A DNA stretch of 64,000 nucleotides from Gigantopelta aegis (GCF_016097555.1 NC_054712.1:38907644-38971643), one strand, 5' to 3'. Shown: positions 27,949 through 38,802, counted from the first letter of the stretch. Numbers and translations: made by a program. Notes: generated by a model not told the origin, from the sequence alone.

Positions 27949-28212
27949 TTCTGGGGGAGCATGTCAGTCTAGACCTCCCTCCTGCTAACACGAATTCCTG
28001 CACATGCGTCTGTTGTACAAAGTTATATAAACCAACCGTACCCTTTGATTTAGGCTTAAATAACTGTTATTTGGTTGGGATCTATATTTTCTGGGGGAGC
28101 ATGTCATAGTCTAGACCCCCTCCCCAGCAACATTCGTGCATATGCTGTACCAAGTTATAAAAAGTAACCGTACCCTATGATTTAGGCTTAAAATAGTTGT
28201 TTGTTTGGAATC
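27949..28212. repeat. 140-bp direct duplication
   Basis: TTCTGGGGGAGCATGTCA, TCTAGAC, GTTATA, AACCGTACCCT and GATTTAGGCTTAAA occur in order at 27949-28088 and 28089-28212. The second copy overlaps the 3' end of the HSF-like frame. Confidence 0.85.
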
Positions 28213-28811
28213 TTTGTTTTGTTTTCTTTTTTGTTTGTTTGTTTGTTTTGTTTTTGTTTGTGTTTTGGGGGGAGCTTATAACTTACATTGTCGACCTGGG
28301 ATTGTTTATTTTCTCTATTATCTTCTTCGTTTCTGTTTGCCATGTCACTCACAAGCTTTGTACAGACGGTATTATCCTCGCTCACCCTTGGCGATGTTTC
28401 TGTTTGGTAGTTTCTTCTAGCCGATCTATTTTTGTCGTTTCTTTTCGTCGCCTTTCTTCTTACGTAAGGGAGCAATTCTGGATGGCATTTGACAAAAAGT
28501 GGATGTTCATATTCCACCTCATCATTACAAAACTCTGGTGGCATCCCGACATATTTAATTTGATTCTTTAGTTTGCGAAAACCGTACATGTTAAGTTGGC
28601 GAATAAAACTTGAAAACTTTTCACCCGAAGTCAGATATTCTTTTTCAAATGCGCCTTTGTTGATTTTTACACAAGTTCCAAAACGCCCCCACGAAATCGC
28701 GCTCGATTTGCATTTGTTTATCATGTCCCATAATGTTGCCGGGAATTTAACACTTGCTGTTATTTTAGGTGAAAGTGAAACTTCTGTCATATTTGTAATG
28801 TCAGAATACAA
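28188..28811 (-). CDS. Intronless protein with an HSF-type DNA-binding domain
   Basis: The 207-residue frame has a heat-shock-factor winged-helix domain at about residues 20-115: FPATLWDMINKCKSSAISWG, RFGTCVKINKGAFEKEYL and FSSFIRQLNMYGFRKLK, the recognition-helix signature. HSFs bind nGAAn repeats and activate stress genes; relatives such as HSFY have other roles. No HR-A/B trimerisation zipper follows. A basic segment (YVRRKATKRNDKNRSARRN) and a short K/N/Q-rich tail end the protein. That tail is encoded by a TTTG-rich repeat and may not be native. The lack of introns and of a zipper suggests a short HSF-family member or a retrocopy rather than canonical HSF1. The start could also be the Met at residue 8 (MTEVSLSP). 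Confidence 0.8.
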   Translation of the reverse strand: MYSDITNMTEVSLSPKITASVKFPATLWDMINKCKSSAISWGRFGTCVKINKGAFEKEYLTSGEKFSSFIRQLNMYGFRKLKNQIKYVGMPPEFCNDEVEYEHPLFVKCHPELLPYVRRKATKRNDKNRSARRNYQTETSPRVSEDNTVCTKLVSDMANRNEEDNRENKQSQVDNVSYKLPPKHKQKQNKQTNKKENKTKIPNKQLF

Positions 28812-28849
28812 AATTAATTTACCACATTAAAATTAATTGTTTTAGGAAA

Positions 28850-28874
28850 ATAAGATTGAAAATTTCAATCTTAT
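28850..28874. promoter_or_regulatory. 25-bp palindrome upstream of the HSF-like gene
   Basis: ATAAGATTGAAA-A-TTTCAATCTTAT is a perfect dyad with 12-bp arms, starting 38 bp above the ATG. GAA and TTC face each other, but they are 3 bp apart, not the 2 bp of a heat-shock element, so any regulatory role is a guess. Confidence 0.3.
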
Positions 28875-29034
28875 GACTTGTGAAGGTCAAGGTTACGTTG
28901 TTTTGAGTTATTTCCCTTGGTTATCGCGACACTGACATCCTGTTCCAGACTCCTATCCATTTAAAACGTGCTTATTTTCAGTTATTTGAACTTATTTCAG
29001 TGTGGCTTGATGTAACCCCCATCACAAAGACCCC

Positions 29035-29035
29035 C

Positions 29036-29068
<33 letters not shown>

Positions 29069-29158
29069 AACAAAAACAAAAAAACAAAACAAAAACAACA
29101 ACAACAAACAAACAAACCACGATACCACGAAAGTGTTGGAAATAACATTATATATACC

Positions 29159-29229
<71 letters not shown>

Positions 29230-29230
29230 T
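29035..29230. repeat. Simple repeats: poly(C), A/C-rich run, (TA)n
   Basis: A poly(C) run of about 30 is at 29035-29066, an AAAACAAAAAC-type run at 29067-29117, and (TA)n of about 35 units at 29160-29228. Confidence 0.97.
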
Positions 29231-29340
29231 TTAGAACTGAATGCTTATTTATGCTCACCGAAACTGGTCCACCATAGGCTATATATCATGGGTGGACCAG
29301 CTTCAGTGAGCATAAGCATTCAGTTCTAGATAAAGCATAT
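29224..29340. repeat. Long hairpin with ~50-bp arms
   Basis: The left arm is 29224-29273 and the right arm 29291-29340, with a 17-base loop. They share GAACTGAATGCTTAT, GCTCAC and CTGGTCCACC. Small indels (TTTAGAAC vs TTTATCTAGAAC) break the stem. It directly abuts the (TA)n run. It could be a MITE or a hairpin transcript source. Confidence 0.85.
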
Positions 29341-29341
29341 C

Positions 29342-31221
29342 AATATTTATAAACAGACAGTTATTCAAATACCTACCTTTTTATTAGTATTTAGAGCCTA
29401 CACTTCACATGAGCACTAAATTGGCCACACGTGCGTCAAAAACTGTAGCATGCACCTGCAGTAAATATTGTTACTAGTTAACCTGTTTCGGTGGGCGATA
29501 CGTTAAGTGGTATAGTTTACAGCAAAAACTTTCCAACACAAAATTTTTCAGTGTTTTATCAAAACATGTATAGGGCCCTATTGTTCAACAAAACATGCAC
29601 TTATAATAATTTATAAAAATATTTCAAATATAAAGCAAATTACAAAATGGAGCCCTCAAGAACCAATGTTAACAGACAACATTTTAGGAAAACGAATATA
29701 ACAATTATGTTGTTTTGCAATCATGTAGTAAGTTGAGCAAATGAATGGTTATAATGGTAAAATTGTTTGGTTAAAAATATAAGCTGCATTCTGAGTTTTA
29801 TTAAATATATAAACAGATATCCAGAAAGATATTTACTGTATGTTAAAACACATAAAGACCATATATTTTTGGCAAGTATCTGTAAAGAGAGTTTTATCAG
29901 CAGACACCGTGGCAATCATGTGACTTCAATAACCAGATAGCAGTACAGCTGAGAACAGACAGAAATAGTTTTTAAAATTAAGTTTTCTTTCAAATTAGTC
30001 TTTGAAAATCATAGAAAAAAGGTATTAAGAAATGTGCCGTGTATATTGTACTGTTCTGTAGTCGTTATATAAATCACATTGGTCGAGTGGTGAATGTTTT
30101 ATTTGGTAGTTTGCACAGGGCTACATTTATCAGCGTTAGCTCAAGATGACTACGCTTCAGGTTGCATAGTACCAAAGAAGAGAGTACCGTGTCAAGGTTC
30201 GACGTGCACCGTCAAATATTTACGGAGTAAAAGCAGCTGTGGGTGTGATTGGTAGTAATATGTGACATTGATTATTTGTGCAAATACTATTATCCATTGA
30301 GAATAAATAAATACACTTTTATTTGTTATACAATTGTTATGCAGTATATACCAGAGGTTGAAACTAATGCGGAGTACCCCCAAAAATGGAACTGCAATTT
30401 TCAGCAAAAATGACGGTTGCTATTAAAAACATAAATTAAATCTCTTAAATGATACGTGACCCCCCATTTTCTTGCAGCTAGATTAGATGTGAGGTGCCAC
30501 ACTTTCTATTGCTGTACTTCCTGGGTGTGTTGAAACGCTGCTTATATCAGTTTTATTAGTAAACGTTAACATTATCGGCAATAGGAATTGATTTGGTCTA
30601 ATGGAACCTTCAAGAAACATGTTTTTAACACGTCATCACATGACGTCATTACATATTATGAATTGTGTAAGGCTAAACAACGAACAGTGAAGTGACCTAA
30701 AACTCCCATTACCCAACACCTCCCTCCTTTTAAAAGTTCAGTGTCATTATCAAAACGTTTTTGGTGTACTATTTTAAATATAAAAAGTTATACACTTCAC
30801 TGTAAATTTTAATTCAATAAACATTAATAATAAATTGTTTGTGGTTCTTTGGTATTGTTTCTTTTCAAACTTTTCTTGTGCACTGAATTTTAAATCAAAT
30901 TATCACTCAATTTCATATGTAACCGCAGTAACAATATTAACTGACTAACTGAATCTGTCTGGCAAACCAAAATTTAAACTATGAGATTTTCCATCTGAAG
31001 TACTGTTAATCTGTTAGTATGCTAGGACTACTTAATAAAGACATGTAAAGCAAAGCAACTATTGAACAAACTTGAAACTTAATCTACTTATAACTAGTCT
31101 GTTATAAGATTTATGAACGTATAAAGTGTTTAAGCAACTTCGAACAATTTAACACAAGTTCCTTTAAACACTAAAAGAAACACTTTTCAATCTGAATTTC
31201 ACTTTAAACATTATTGTGTCA
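29342..31221. other. Intergenic stretch without recognised genes
   Basis: AT-rich. The short open frames have no motif. The last part (about 30950-31221) may be non-coding 3' sequence of the gypsy element, but no LTR was recognised. Confidence 0.5.
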
Positions 31222-32092
31222 TTAACACACTTCTTCCTCCCTGAATCGAATTGGTTGGGGTGCTTTATAACCACTTGAAGCTCTAGTCTCGTGTGTAATA
31301 GGAGATCCTGGTAAAGCTGTATCTTTCAAATTTATGTTGTTTGAATTTTCATCCTTTGAATCGAATGCCGATGATGACTGCGACGAATGATCAGAACTAA
31401 CAGTCTTGAGTGGAGACGGCAACTGTTGTAGATGTTTGCGATTGCATCGTAAAACTCCTGTAGGCGAGTTTACAAGGTAAGTACGATTATTAGGGTCTGC
31501 TGCGACTATCGTACCCTGTTTGTCCCATGTTTTGTCTCCATCTGTCTTGATCAAGACTTGGTTTCCTGGTTTTAGTGGTGACAGAGGTTTGGCATCATGC
31601 CTGCTGTCGTAGTTAAACTTGTAGCGAGCTTTTGCGTCTTGGTCTACTTTCCAAATGTCTACATCACTGGCAGGCTGTGGAATCAGTTTTTCTGGAAGTC
31701 TAGGAATTTTAGTCTTGAGTTGTCTCCCCATAAGAGCAAGCGCTGGACTTACCCCAGTACTTGAGTGTGGAGTTGTCCTGTAGTTCAGTAAAGCAATCTC
31801 CAAAGACTGCTGACGTAGCAGTTTCTTTGCGATCTTCACTGCGCTTTCAGCTTCTCCATTTGCTTGTGGGAATAATGGACTACTCGTCTTGTGACGAAAA
31901 TCGAATTGTAACGCAAAATTTCTGAATTCTGCGCACTGGAACTGAGGCCCATTGTCGGAGGTTATGACGGAGAGGTTCATTTCTCTGGGACGGTCGATGA
32001 TTCCGACACACTTTGCATGTGTCAATCAGTTCTTCAAGGTCTCTGGTAATTCCTGGCCACCAAACTGACGTGTGAGCATTTTGGCGACACAT
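31222..32092 (-). pseudogene. Gypsy integrase, with internal deletion
   Basis: HRPSQRNEPL runs almost directly into SVITSDNGPQFQ. The roughly 65 residues that normally lie between them, with the first catalytic Asp, are gone, and the frame shifts at the join (near 31985). The second Asp and the Glu are present. The C-terminal part has LLNYRTTPHSSTGVSPALAL and GRQLKTKIPRLPEKL and no chromodomain. It cannot have been active. Confidence 0.85.
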
Positions 32093-32599
32093 GTGGAGCT
32101 ATTGGTGAGTCTCATGTAGCTTCTGGAGAATATCTTTACGCTGACTGCTTGGAACGACAATCTTGCCATTGTAAACCAACAGTCCATTTAGAATTGACAA
32201 TTCTCCCTGAGCTTGGTGATATGCCTGGAGGTTTTCTGGGGATGTGTATGGCCATCCATTTAGGACATACTCAATAACCTGTTGCATTTCTGAATCATGC
32301 ACAGGTGCAGAACGAAGTAGTTCGAGATATCTTGTCGAGACTGGCCAGTTTGATTCTATGCCGTCAACAAAAGCTGTGACAACTTTCGAAAGTTCTACAT
32401 CATTTACTGTGTGTGGTATTGGATTTCTGGATAAGGCATCTACGATCACCATTTCTTTAACCGGTACATGCACTGGTTTGGTATTGAACCGCATTAGTCG
32501 GATTAAAAGTCTCTGACAATGCACGGGTGCTTTGTCGATATCCTTGCACTTGATGAGAGACACCAGTGGCTTATGATCAGTTTGTAGCTGAAAACTGTC

Positions 32600-33451
32600 T
32601 CAACCAATCAGATATTTGGCAAATTTTTCACATGCCCAAGTCGATGCCAAACATTCTTTCACTATCTGTGCATATCTTCTTTCTGCATCCGTTAATGTTC
32701 TGGAAGCATATGCGATCGGAATGAGCGTGTCTCCCTGCCTCTGCATGAGTGTTGCACCTAAACCATAACTGCTACTGTCGGCACTCAGTACAGTCTCCCT
32801 GTCTGGATGATAAAACCCTAACACTTGTGAAGAAGATATTTTTCTCTTGATTAATTCGAATGCTTCCTGTTGAGCATTTCCCCAGGTCCATGCAATATTT
32901 TTCTTCATCAAATCAGTGATAGGTTTCAAAATTGAGGCCATGCCTAGTACAAATCTACTCAGGTAGTTGAAAATGCCACAAAGTGTTCTAAGTTCAGTCA
33001 GTGAAGTGGGTGGTTGCATTTCTGTGATAGCTTTCACTTTATCCGGATCGGGGCGAACTCCACTTGCACTGATGATATGTCCAAAGTATTTCACCTCCTT
33101 TTTCTTAAAATGACACTTTTCTTTGTTTATCCGTAGTCCTCTTTCTTCTATTCTTTTGAGAATTGCATTCAAACGTCTATCATGTTCCTCTTCGGTTCGA
33201 CCATAGATAATAGTGTCATCCATTATAGCACTGCAACCTTCCAAATCTTCTAGCAACTCTTTCATTTTTGTTTGGAAACACTCAGGACCTAGTGAGATTC
33301 CCATGGGAACTCGTTTGAAAGCGAAGCGTCCAAAAGGTGTGATAAATGTTGTTAACAGTGAACTGTCCTCTGCTAACGGCATCTGAAAGAATCCAGAAGA
33401 CACGTCAGGTGTTGTGAAAAAACTTAGCACCTGCCATCTGTGCAATGTCAT
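32600..33451 (-). pseudogene. Gypsy reverse transcriptase / RNase H segment
   Basis: The longest intact piece of the pol gene (283 codons) includes the palm motif IMDDTIIYG, thumb [19 protein letters not shown] and the start of RNase H ([17 protein letters not shown]). In the family this copies element RNA into DNA in the cytoplasm. It is separated from the upstream fingers block by a frameshift near 33430 and from downstream by a TGA. Confidence 0.9.
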
Positions 33452-34109
33452 CCAAATTTGGTAACATGCAGTGGGGTCGCTTTACACCCTCGTTGAATCG
33501 CTTGAAATCTACACAGATGCGCACGCTGCCATTTGGTTTGATAACGGGAACCATTGGTGCACACCAATCAGTGGCTTCCTTCATTTCCTGAATTATCCCT
33601 GCGTTTAACCTTCTTCTGGACAGGAAATGGAACACGTCTTGCTGTTGTTACACAATACGGTTGTACTCCTGGTTTCATGGTGATATGAACTGGTTCAGTC
33701 TTTAAGAGTCCTGTTTTGCCAAACACGTTTCCATGAATGTCATCTAAACGTTTCATGAGGCCCATCTTCTCTGCTACATCTCTGCTAAGCAAATTATTAC
33801 CAACTCGATTTCTGACAACTATCACACGTGGGGTGCACCTATTGCTACTCACGGAAAACATTTCAGTAGGACTTATATTTTTAAAATTTAAAAATATTGT
33901 GATTTACATAGATGTACTATTTATCTGTTAAAAGTACGGTGATCCTCTCCTGCCTTCTGAACCTGAAGTACTGTCTACACAATGCTTTGTGCGCCGTCGG
34001 GGATGATGTAACAGAACAACGCACTGATATACGGTCATGGTCGTACTTTGTTATCACCTAATCGGTTGCGTTCAGTTCTTCCACTGATTGGCCGTAACTT
34101 AGAGATGCA

Positions 34110-34640
34110 TTAGGATGTTAAACGTATCATTTCCAAATAATTCCATATATGCACCCGCTTAATACTGACGATTTGCTGACGTGGTGTCACGTGTCGACTC
34201 CCTAAACATGGAAGATCCCTAGTACCCCTAAACTGTCGAGAACATCTCCGCAGATATTGCATAGTGTTCTGATGAACACCAATGAATACCAGAATTACTA
34301 GCAATAGCGTTTGTGACGTTCTAACCTCAACCATACCCATCGTTCGAAGGAATGAATGAATGTTTAACGACACCCCAGCACGAAAAATACATCGGCTATT
34401 GGGTGTCAAACTATGGTAATGGAAAAAAAACAAGGTGATGATCAACATCAACAGAAAAATTCAAGATATAAATAAAAACAGTGTAAAGAACTGTGCAAAA
34501 ATACAAATACAAATATCACAGATAAGATACTGACTTTTACTCTAAACCCATCGTTCGAAGGAGTCCATTTTCTGGGAGGCGTGGCATCACACTGACGACG
34601 ATCAGATACCAACAAAAATATTTTTCTGAGTGATGAGAAT
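34110..34640 (-). pseudogene. Tc1-type transposase N-terminal remnant, split by a SINE
   Basis: Above the SINE (34562-34630) the minus strand reads PPRKWTPSND, a typical Tc1 start. Below it (34130-34334) it reads GVHQNTMQYLRRCSRQFRGT then RDLPCLGSRHVTPRQQ, the second helix-turn-helix and hook. The frame is broken. No catalytic domain remains. Confidence 0.75.
34352..34545 (-). mobile_element. SINE with 17-bp target-site duplication
   Basis: ACCCATCGTTCGAAGGA occurs at 34335-34351 and 34546-34562, exactly flanking the insertion. The element contains TGTTTAACGACACCCCAGCA, CATCGGCTATTGGGTGTCAA and an A-rich region. A related copy is at 57820-58040. Confidence 0.92.
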
Positions 34641-34881
34641 CCATACAATAATTTTAAAGTCCAATGATAAGAAAAATGACGTCAAACAGGAGCACGTGAC
34701 CAAGAATGCTAGTAATGCAACGTGTGATCATAAAGTATGAATATTTCGTTCCGTTGACAGGACACCGCTGGAATATCGACGGGAGTGATTATACGTTCAG
34801 TTACTGAAATTTTTATAACCAGATTTCAAGTAAATTATATTCTATATGCAATCATTTGGTGCACAGGAACTTTTTTTTCCG

Positions 34882-34884
34882 CGA

Positions 34885-34940
<56 letters not shown>
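34882..34940. repeat. (TA)n microsatellite
   Basis: About 28 TA units, just upstream of the sushi exon. Confidence 0.97.
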
Positions 34941-34942
<2 letters not shown>

Positions 34943-34994
34943 GTTTATATTACAAGGCATGATGATATTATGTAACAAGTGTGTATTATTGTAG

Positions 34995-35169
34995 GCCTAG
35001 TGTATTACGGGATTCCATCACTTGAACATGGCGTTGTGACATACGAGTCCACCATTTTTAACAGCCAAGCGTCTGTGGAGTGTAACGACATGTTCCAGTT
35101 GTTTGGAAACAGCAGTTCAGCTAAGTGTGAATCAAACGGACAGTGGAGTGGATTTGGCACGTGTCGACA
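34995..35169 (+). CDS. Isolated sushi/CCP-like exon
   Basis: After TTATTGTAG the frame reads LVYYGIPSLEHGVVTYEST, NSQASVECNDMFQLFGNS, SAKCESNGQWSGFGTCRQ. It has the sushi pattern (G.P...HG, S.VxC, C.S.G.WS....C) of extracellular adhesion and complement-type proteins. A possible donor, CAG|GTGGGA, ends it. Cys 2-4 are present, but the expected first Cys before G-I-P is Tyr (TAC for TGC), so the disulfide pattern would be incomplete. No neighbouring exon of the same gene is seen. It may be one exon of a large gene with distant exons, or a stranded fragment. Confidence 0.6.
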
Positions 35170-35216
35170 GGTGGGATGGAGAAATGAGGTGAAAACCCCG
35201 AATTTGTAACATAGTA

Positions 35217-35388
35217 ACTCCCCCCCCCCCCCAAAACCCCCAAAAAACCCACCCACAAAAAACAACCGACAAAAAAGATTTAAAAAAACCCCACAAAAAA
35301 CCCCGCACAAACCCCGCACAAAACTACACCAAAACCAACAACAACAAAACACAAGATGACATAATGGGGGGGGGGGGGGGGGGGGGGG
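35217..35388. repeat. C-rich, A/C-rich and poly(G) low-complexity block
   Basis: Poly(C) at 35219-35232, a CCCCAAAAAA-type run to 35340 and poly(G) of about 23 at 35366-35388. Confidence 0.95.
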
Positions 35389-35557
35389 ACAGAACAGAAC
35401 AGAACTTTATTTACTCTCATGGCCCCCATTTGGTGGCATCAAAGGAACATAAATAATAATAAACATACAAATCGTCAAGATGATTTCAGAAACATATATA
35501 CCACGATACAAACAGACGAGCAGCTAAATATTAAAAACAGTTAAAATTACACGTAAG

Positions 35558-37211
35558 TCAAGAAGCACACAATTGTTTGTTAATAATTGATATAAACTTA
35601 CACAATGTTTTAAGAACACTAATACGTTTTGAGCTGAAGAGTTGCTGGAATTTGTATATATTTGGTCTATTTACATAGTATTTGTTAAGATATTTTAATC
35701 TTTCTTGTCTAAAGTTTTTGCATATAAATAGATAATGAAATTCATCTCCAACAATATTGCTATTACATAGCGTACAGTTTCTATTTTCATATAAAATATT
35801 TGTCCACCTCCCCTTTTCAACTGGTAAAAAGTGATTTGAAATTCTAAATCGAAAAAATGTTGTGTACATTGTTTTATCCAGAATGTTAAAATATGATTCT
35901 AGTTCCAATTTTTCTTTAAATATTCTATAAGTAGTTCCTTTGCTGGTCGTAAAGATGTCATTTCTCCATTTGTGTAGATACTGATCAGACAGTCTTCTCT
36001 TCACAACTCTTTTTAACCACTCCACTGATATAAATGACTGCTGGTCCCAAACGTTATTCAATCCAAGCTGGTAAAATAGATCTCGGATGTTAATTATCCA
36101 TTTATAATGCGTACCGAATTGAATAAAATTGTGATACATTATTTGGTAAGCCTTTACAGATGGTTTTAGGCTTTTAGCCGTTAACAGTCGTGACCAAAAG
36201 CAAATTATTCTTAGATGTATTTTCAGAGATAGAGGTGTTCTTCCATATTCACCATATAACATATATACTGGAGTACTTTTCCTGACAGGCGCTAAATATC
36301 GTAAGAATTGAATATGAATCTTTTTCTATAATATTTATATTTTCAAATCCCCAAATTTCACAGCCATAGAGTAATATAGGAACAGCTATTGCATCAAACA
36401 GCTGAAGTCTATATTCTATCGACAAACAAAGTTCATTTGACTTTTTTTTTAAAATGTAAAACATGGCTTTTTTTGCCTGTTGTGTTAAATGTTTCTTGCA
36501 TAAATTAAATTTGTTACTTTTTTCAAACCAGATACCTAAATATTTGTATTCATTCATGTTTTCTATTATTTGATTACCCAAATAAAATATTTTCTTATAA
36601 TCTTTCTTTGTTCCACCAAATATCACAGTCTTGCTCTTTAATGTGTTTATCGACAGGTGCCATGTTTTACAATAAGTATCATAAGCATTTAATACTTTTT
36701 GAAGTTCATTCTCATTTCTAGCTAATAATACAGTATCATCTGCATACAACATAACACATATAGTTAATCCAATATTCAAATATATATCAAAATCAAATGC
36801 ATTGATAGTTATACCTGTACATTGTTGATGTTGTAAAAATTCTTCTAGATCATTCAAATACAATGAAAATAAAAGAGGTGATAAATTTTCTCCTTGCCTC
36901 ACTCCTATATTACACGGAAAAAAATCTGAAAATTTACCATCTTTCCTAACGCATGACTTAATATCACTATACATGTTATGACTTATTCTGAACATTTTCC
37001 CATCTATGTTGCATTTCAATAACTTACACCAAAGACCAATTCTCCACACAGTATTGAAGGCCTTCTCAAGATCAATGAATGCACAATACAACTTTCCTTT
37101 TTTCCTTCTCAATAATTCAACTAAAGCATAAAGTAGGAACATATGATCATTTGTAGAGTAACCTTTTCTAAAGCCAGCTTGAACTTTTGATAAAATATTG
37201 TATTTATCCAC
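35558..37211 (-). pseudogene. LINE reverse transcriptase core and C-terminal domain
   Basis: Two overlapping frames (36249-37211 and 35558-36262) cover the palm with LYADDTVLLA, the motif NEYKYLGIWF, LLYGCEIWGFENI, and the C-terminal zinc-knuckle-like CTLCNSNIVGDEFHYLFIC. The catalytic Asp pair is intact, but the frames are offset by a frameshift near 36260. A close relative covers the same domains at 42103-44200. Confidence 0.9.
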
Positions 37212-38179
37212 ATAAGCAGTTAGTCTGTTGTAAGTACATTTGTAAATAGTTTACTAAAACAGGATACTAATGTTATAGGTCTATAGTTTTGAACATCATG
37301 TACATCTCCGTTGTTTTTATATATTGTAGTTATAGTGCCATTTAGCATTCACTTGGGTATTTACCACTATCCAGGACTAGGTTAAACAAAACAGTAAAAA
37401 CTGGTAAAAGTTTGTTTAGCGTAGTTTTTATATATTCGTTTAAAACATTATTATGTCCTGGTGCTTTATTATTTTTGAATTGCTTTACTGCTTTCTTTAT
37501 TTCTTCATCTGTTATTGGCTTGTTTAAAAAAGTCATTCGAGTCAACTGCTGAAGCTATCTCGTCCACGTTAACAACATCAACATCTGCCTCATCTTTATA
37601 ACAACTGGTATTCTTAAAATAAATGAAAACATTTTCTAGGGAGGGGCTAGATAATACTTTTTTGAACCTTTTATTATTTTAAAAGTATGCTTAGGGTCAC
37701 TTTTGATTACATTTGAAAGATTATTTTCTACTTTTTTTATTATAAGCATTACTATGCTTTCTGATCGTCCTCTTGTACTTTTTGCTAGCAGTGATAACAG
37801 CTTGTTTATTGTCTTCGCTATTGTGTAACCGATAAATATGTTTGGCTCTGTGGAACGTTTTTCTAGCATTAATACATTCCTTTTTAAACCAAGGTTTGTG
37901 AACACTACTAATCCGTTTACAATATTGTACATTGTTTCCTGTTGTTCTGACACCAAACACCGTCCTAGCCGACTGATTGAAAAGCTTGGTAATACTATTG
38001 ACTGCATTGTCAATATTGACATTTGGACTGTGAGTACTATTCACCATATCGTGCATGATAATGTTGACCTCGTTTTGGTTAATAATTTCAACAAAATTAT
38101 TCTGTAATGATTTCTTCCATCTACATGGCTCTGTTTTCAAACTATAATTATTACTATATACTGGAAAGTCAAATTTCAA

Positions 38180-38776
38180 TTAATTTATAACCATTGTTAT
38201 TCGGCTTTTTTTAAAATCTTTGTTGTATTTTTCAAGTGGTATATTTAAGCAGTGCAATAAATTGTCATCATCATCTAAACATTTTGAAAACAAGTTATTA
38301 ATTTCAGCAAAGCAGGTTAAATTTCTGTCAGTGGGGACATAATCAAGTAATAAATTGGTTCTGGCATTAAAATCGCCAACAAGGAGTACAGATTTGTTTA
38401 ACAGCAGTTTATCAGTTATTTCACAATGTACTGTTTGAAATGTGTCTACAGTATTATATGGTGATCCTTCTGGTGGAATATAAACAGTTCCTACTAATAA
38501 ACTAGAATTGTTGTTACCCATATGTACTCGAAACCATAAAATGTAATCAGATATGCTACATATATCAAAGTCAACACAATTAACATATTTTATTTTCACG
38601 GCTACACCAATCCCACCTAAATTTCTTAATGAGTAACTGTATCTATTATTCATTACATATTTATAACCTGGTATGTCTATAAAATCAATATCACTTGTTT
38701 TTGTTTCACAAAAACACAAACTATCATATTTATTCAAAAACGCTTGAATCTCGGGTATAAGTAATTTGGATTTCAA
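38180..38776 (-). pseudogene. LINE apurinic endonuclease domain
   Basis: 198 open codons contain ETKTSD, LRNLGGIGVAVK and LLVGDFNART, i.e. the Mg-binding Glu and the GDFN motif that nick target DNA for target-primed reverse transcription. The domain's final SDH motif is not obvious before the frame ends. Confidence 0.85.
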
Positions 38777-38802
38777 CCCACAAACATTTAAAACACTAAT
38801 TT

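Larger units (their letters stand above)
31222..33861 (-). mobile_element. Ty3/gypsy LTR retrotransposon, decayed pol region without visible LTRs
   Basis: Minus-strand blocks in order: a protease-region remnant and connection (33861-33620), reverse transcriptase (about 33600-32900), RNase H (about 32900-32560), linker and integrase (32560-31222). RT motifs include [31 protein letters not shown] and IMDDTIIYG (the catalytic MDD). RNase H begins with [15 protein letters not shown] and [15 protein letters not shown]. The integrase zinc-finger region has WWPGITRDLEELIDTCKVC and the core keeps TSDNGPQF and NGEAESAVK. Several frameshifts and stops (for example TGA after KYLIG, near 32600) break it. 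Gag is absent. Confidence 0.93.
35386..38802 (-). mobile_element. APE-type LINE, ORF2 and 3' end (minus strand)
   Basis: The 3' end is AAATAAA followed by three GTTCT repeats (35386-35410). ORF2 reads from about 38800 down. The AP-endonuclease domain (LNVCGLKSKL, CFCETKTSD, LLVGDFNART) is at 38180-38800. A linker and fingers follow at 37342-38180. The RT core (AGFRKGYSTNDH, FIDLEKAFNTVWR, GVRQGENLSPLLFSLY, LYADDTVLLA) is at 36249-37211, and the thumb and C-terminus, with a CTLC...H...C knuckle, at 35558-36262. At least four frameshifts or stops break it. Its ORF1 is at 39992-41077, beyond a plus-strand LINE piece. Confidence 0.92.

Noticed and set aside
28197-28571. Hydrophobic 124-codon plus-strand frame
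   Set aside because: Antisense shadow of the HSF-like gene, with TTTG repeats giving Phe, Val and Leu.
29000-29329. Frame with poly-Pro and Tyr-Ile repeats
   Set aside because: It is poly(C) plus (TA)n read through.
31222-33861. Possible intact endogenous retrovirus with an envelope gene
   Set aside because: Only a decayed gypsy pol is present; no envelope-like frame or LTR pair was seen, so it is called a retrotransposon.
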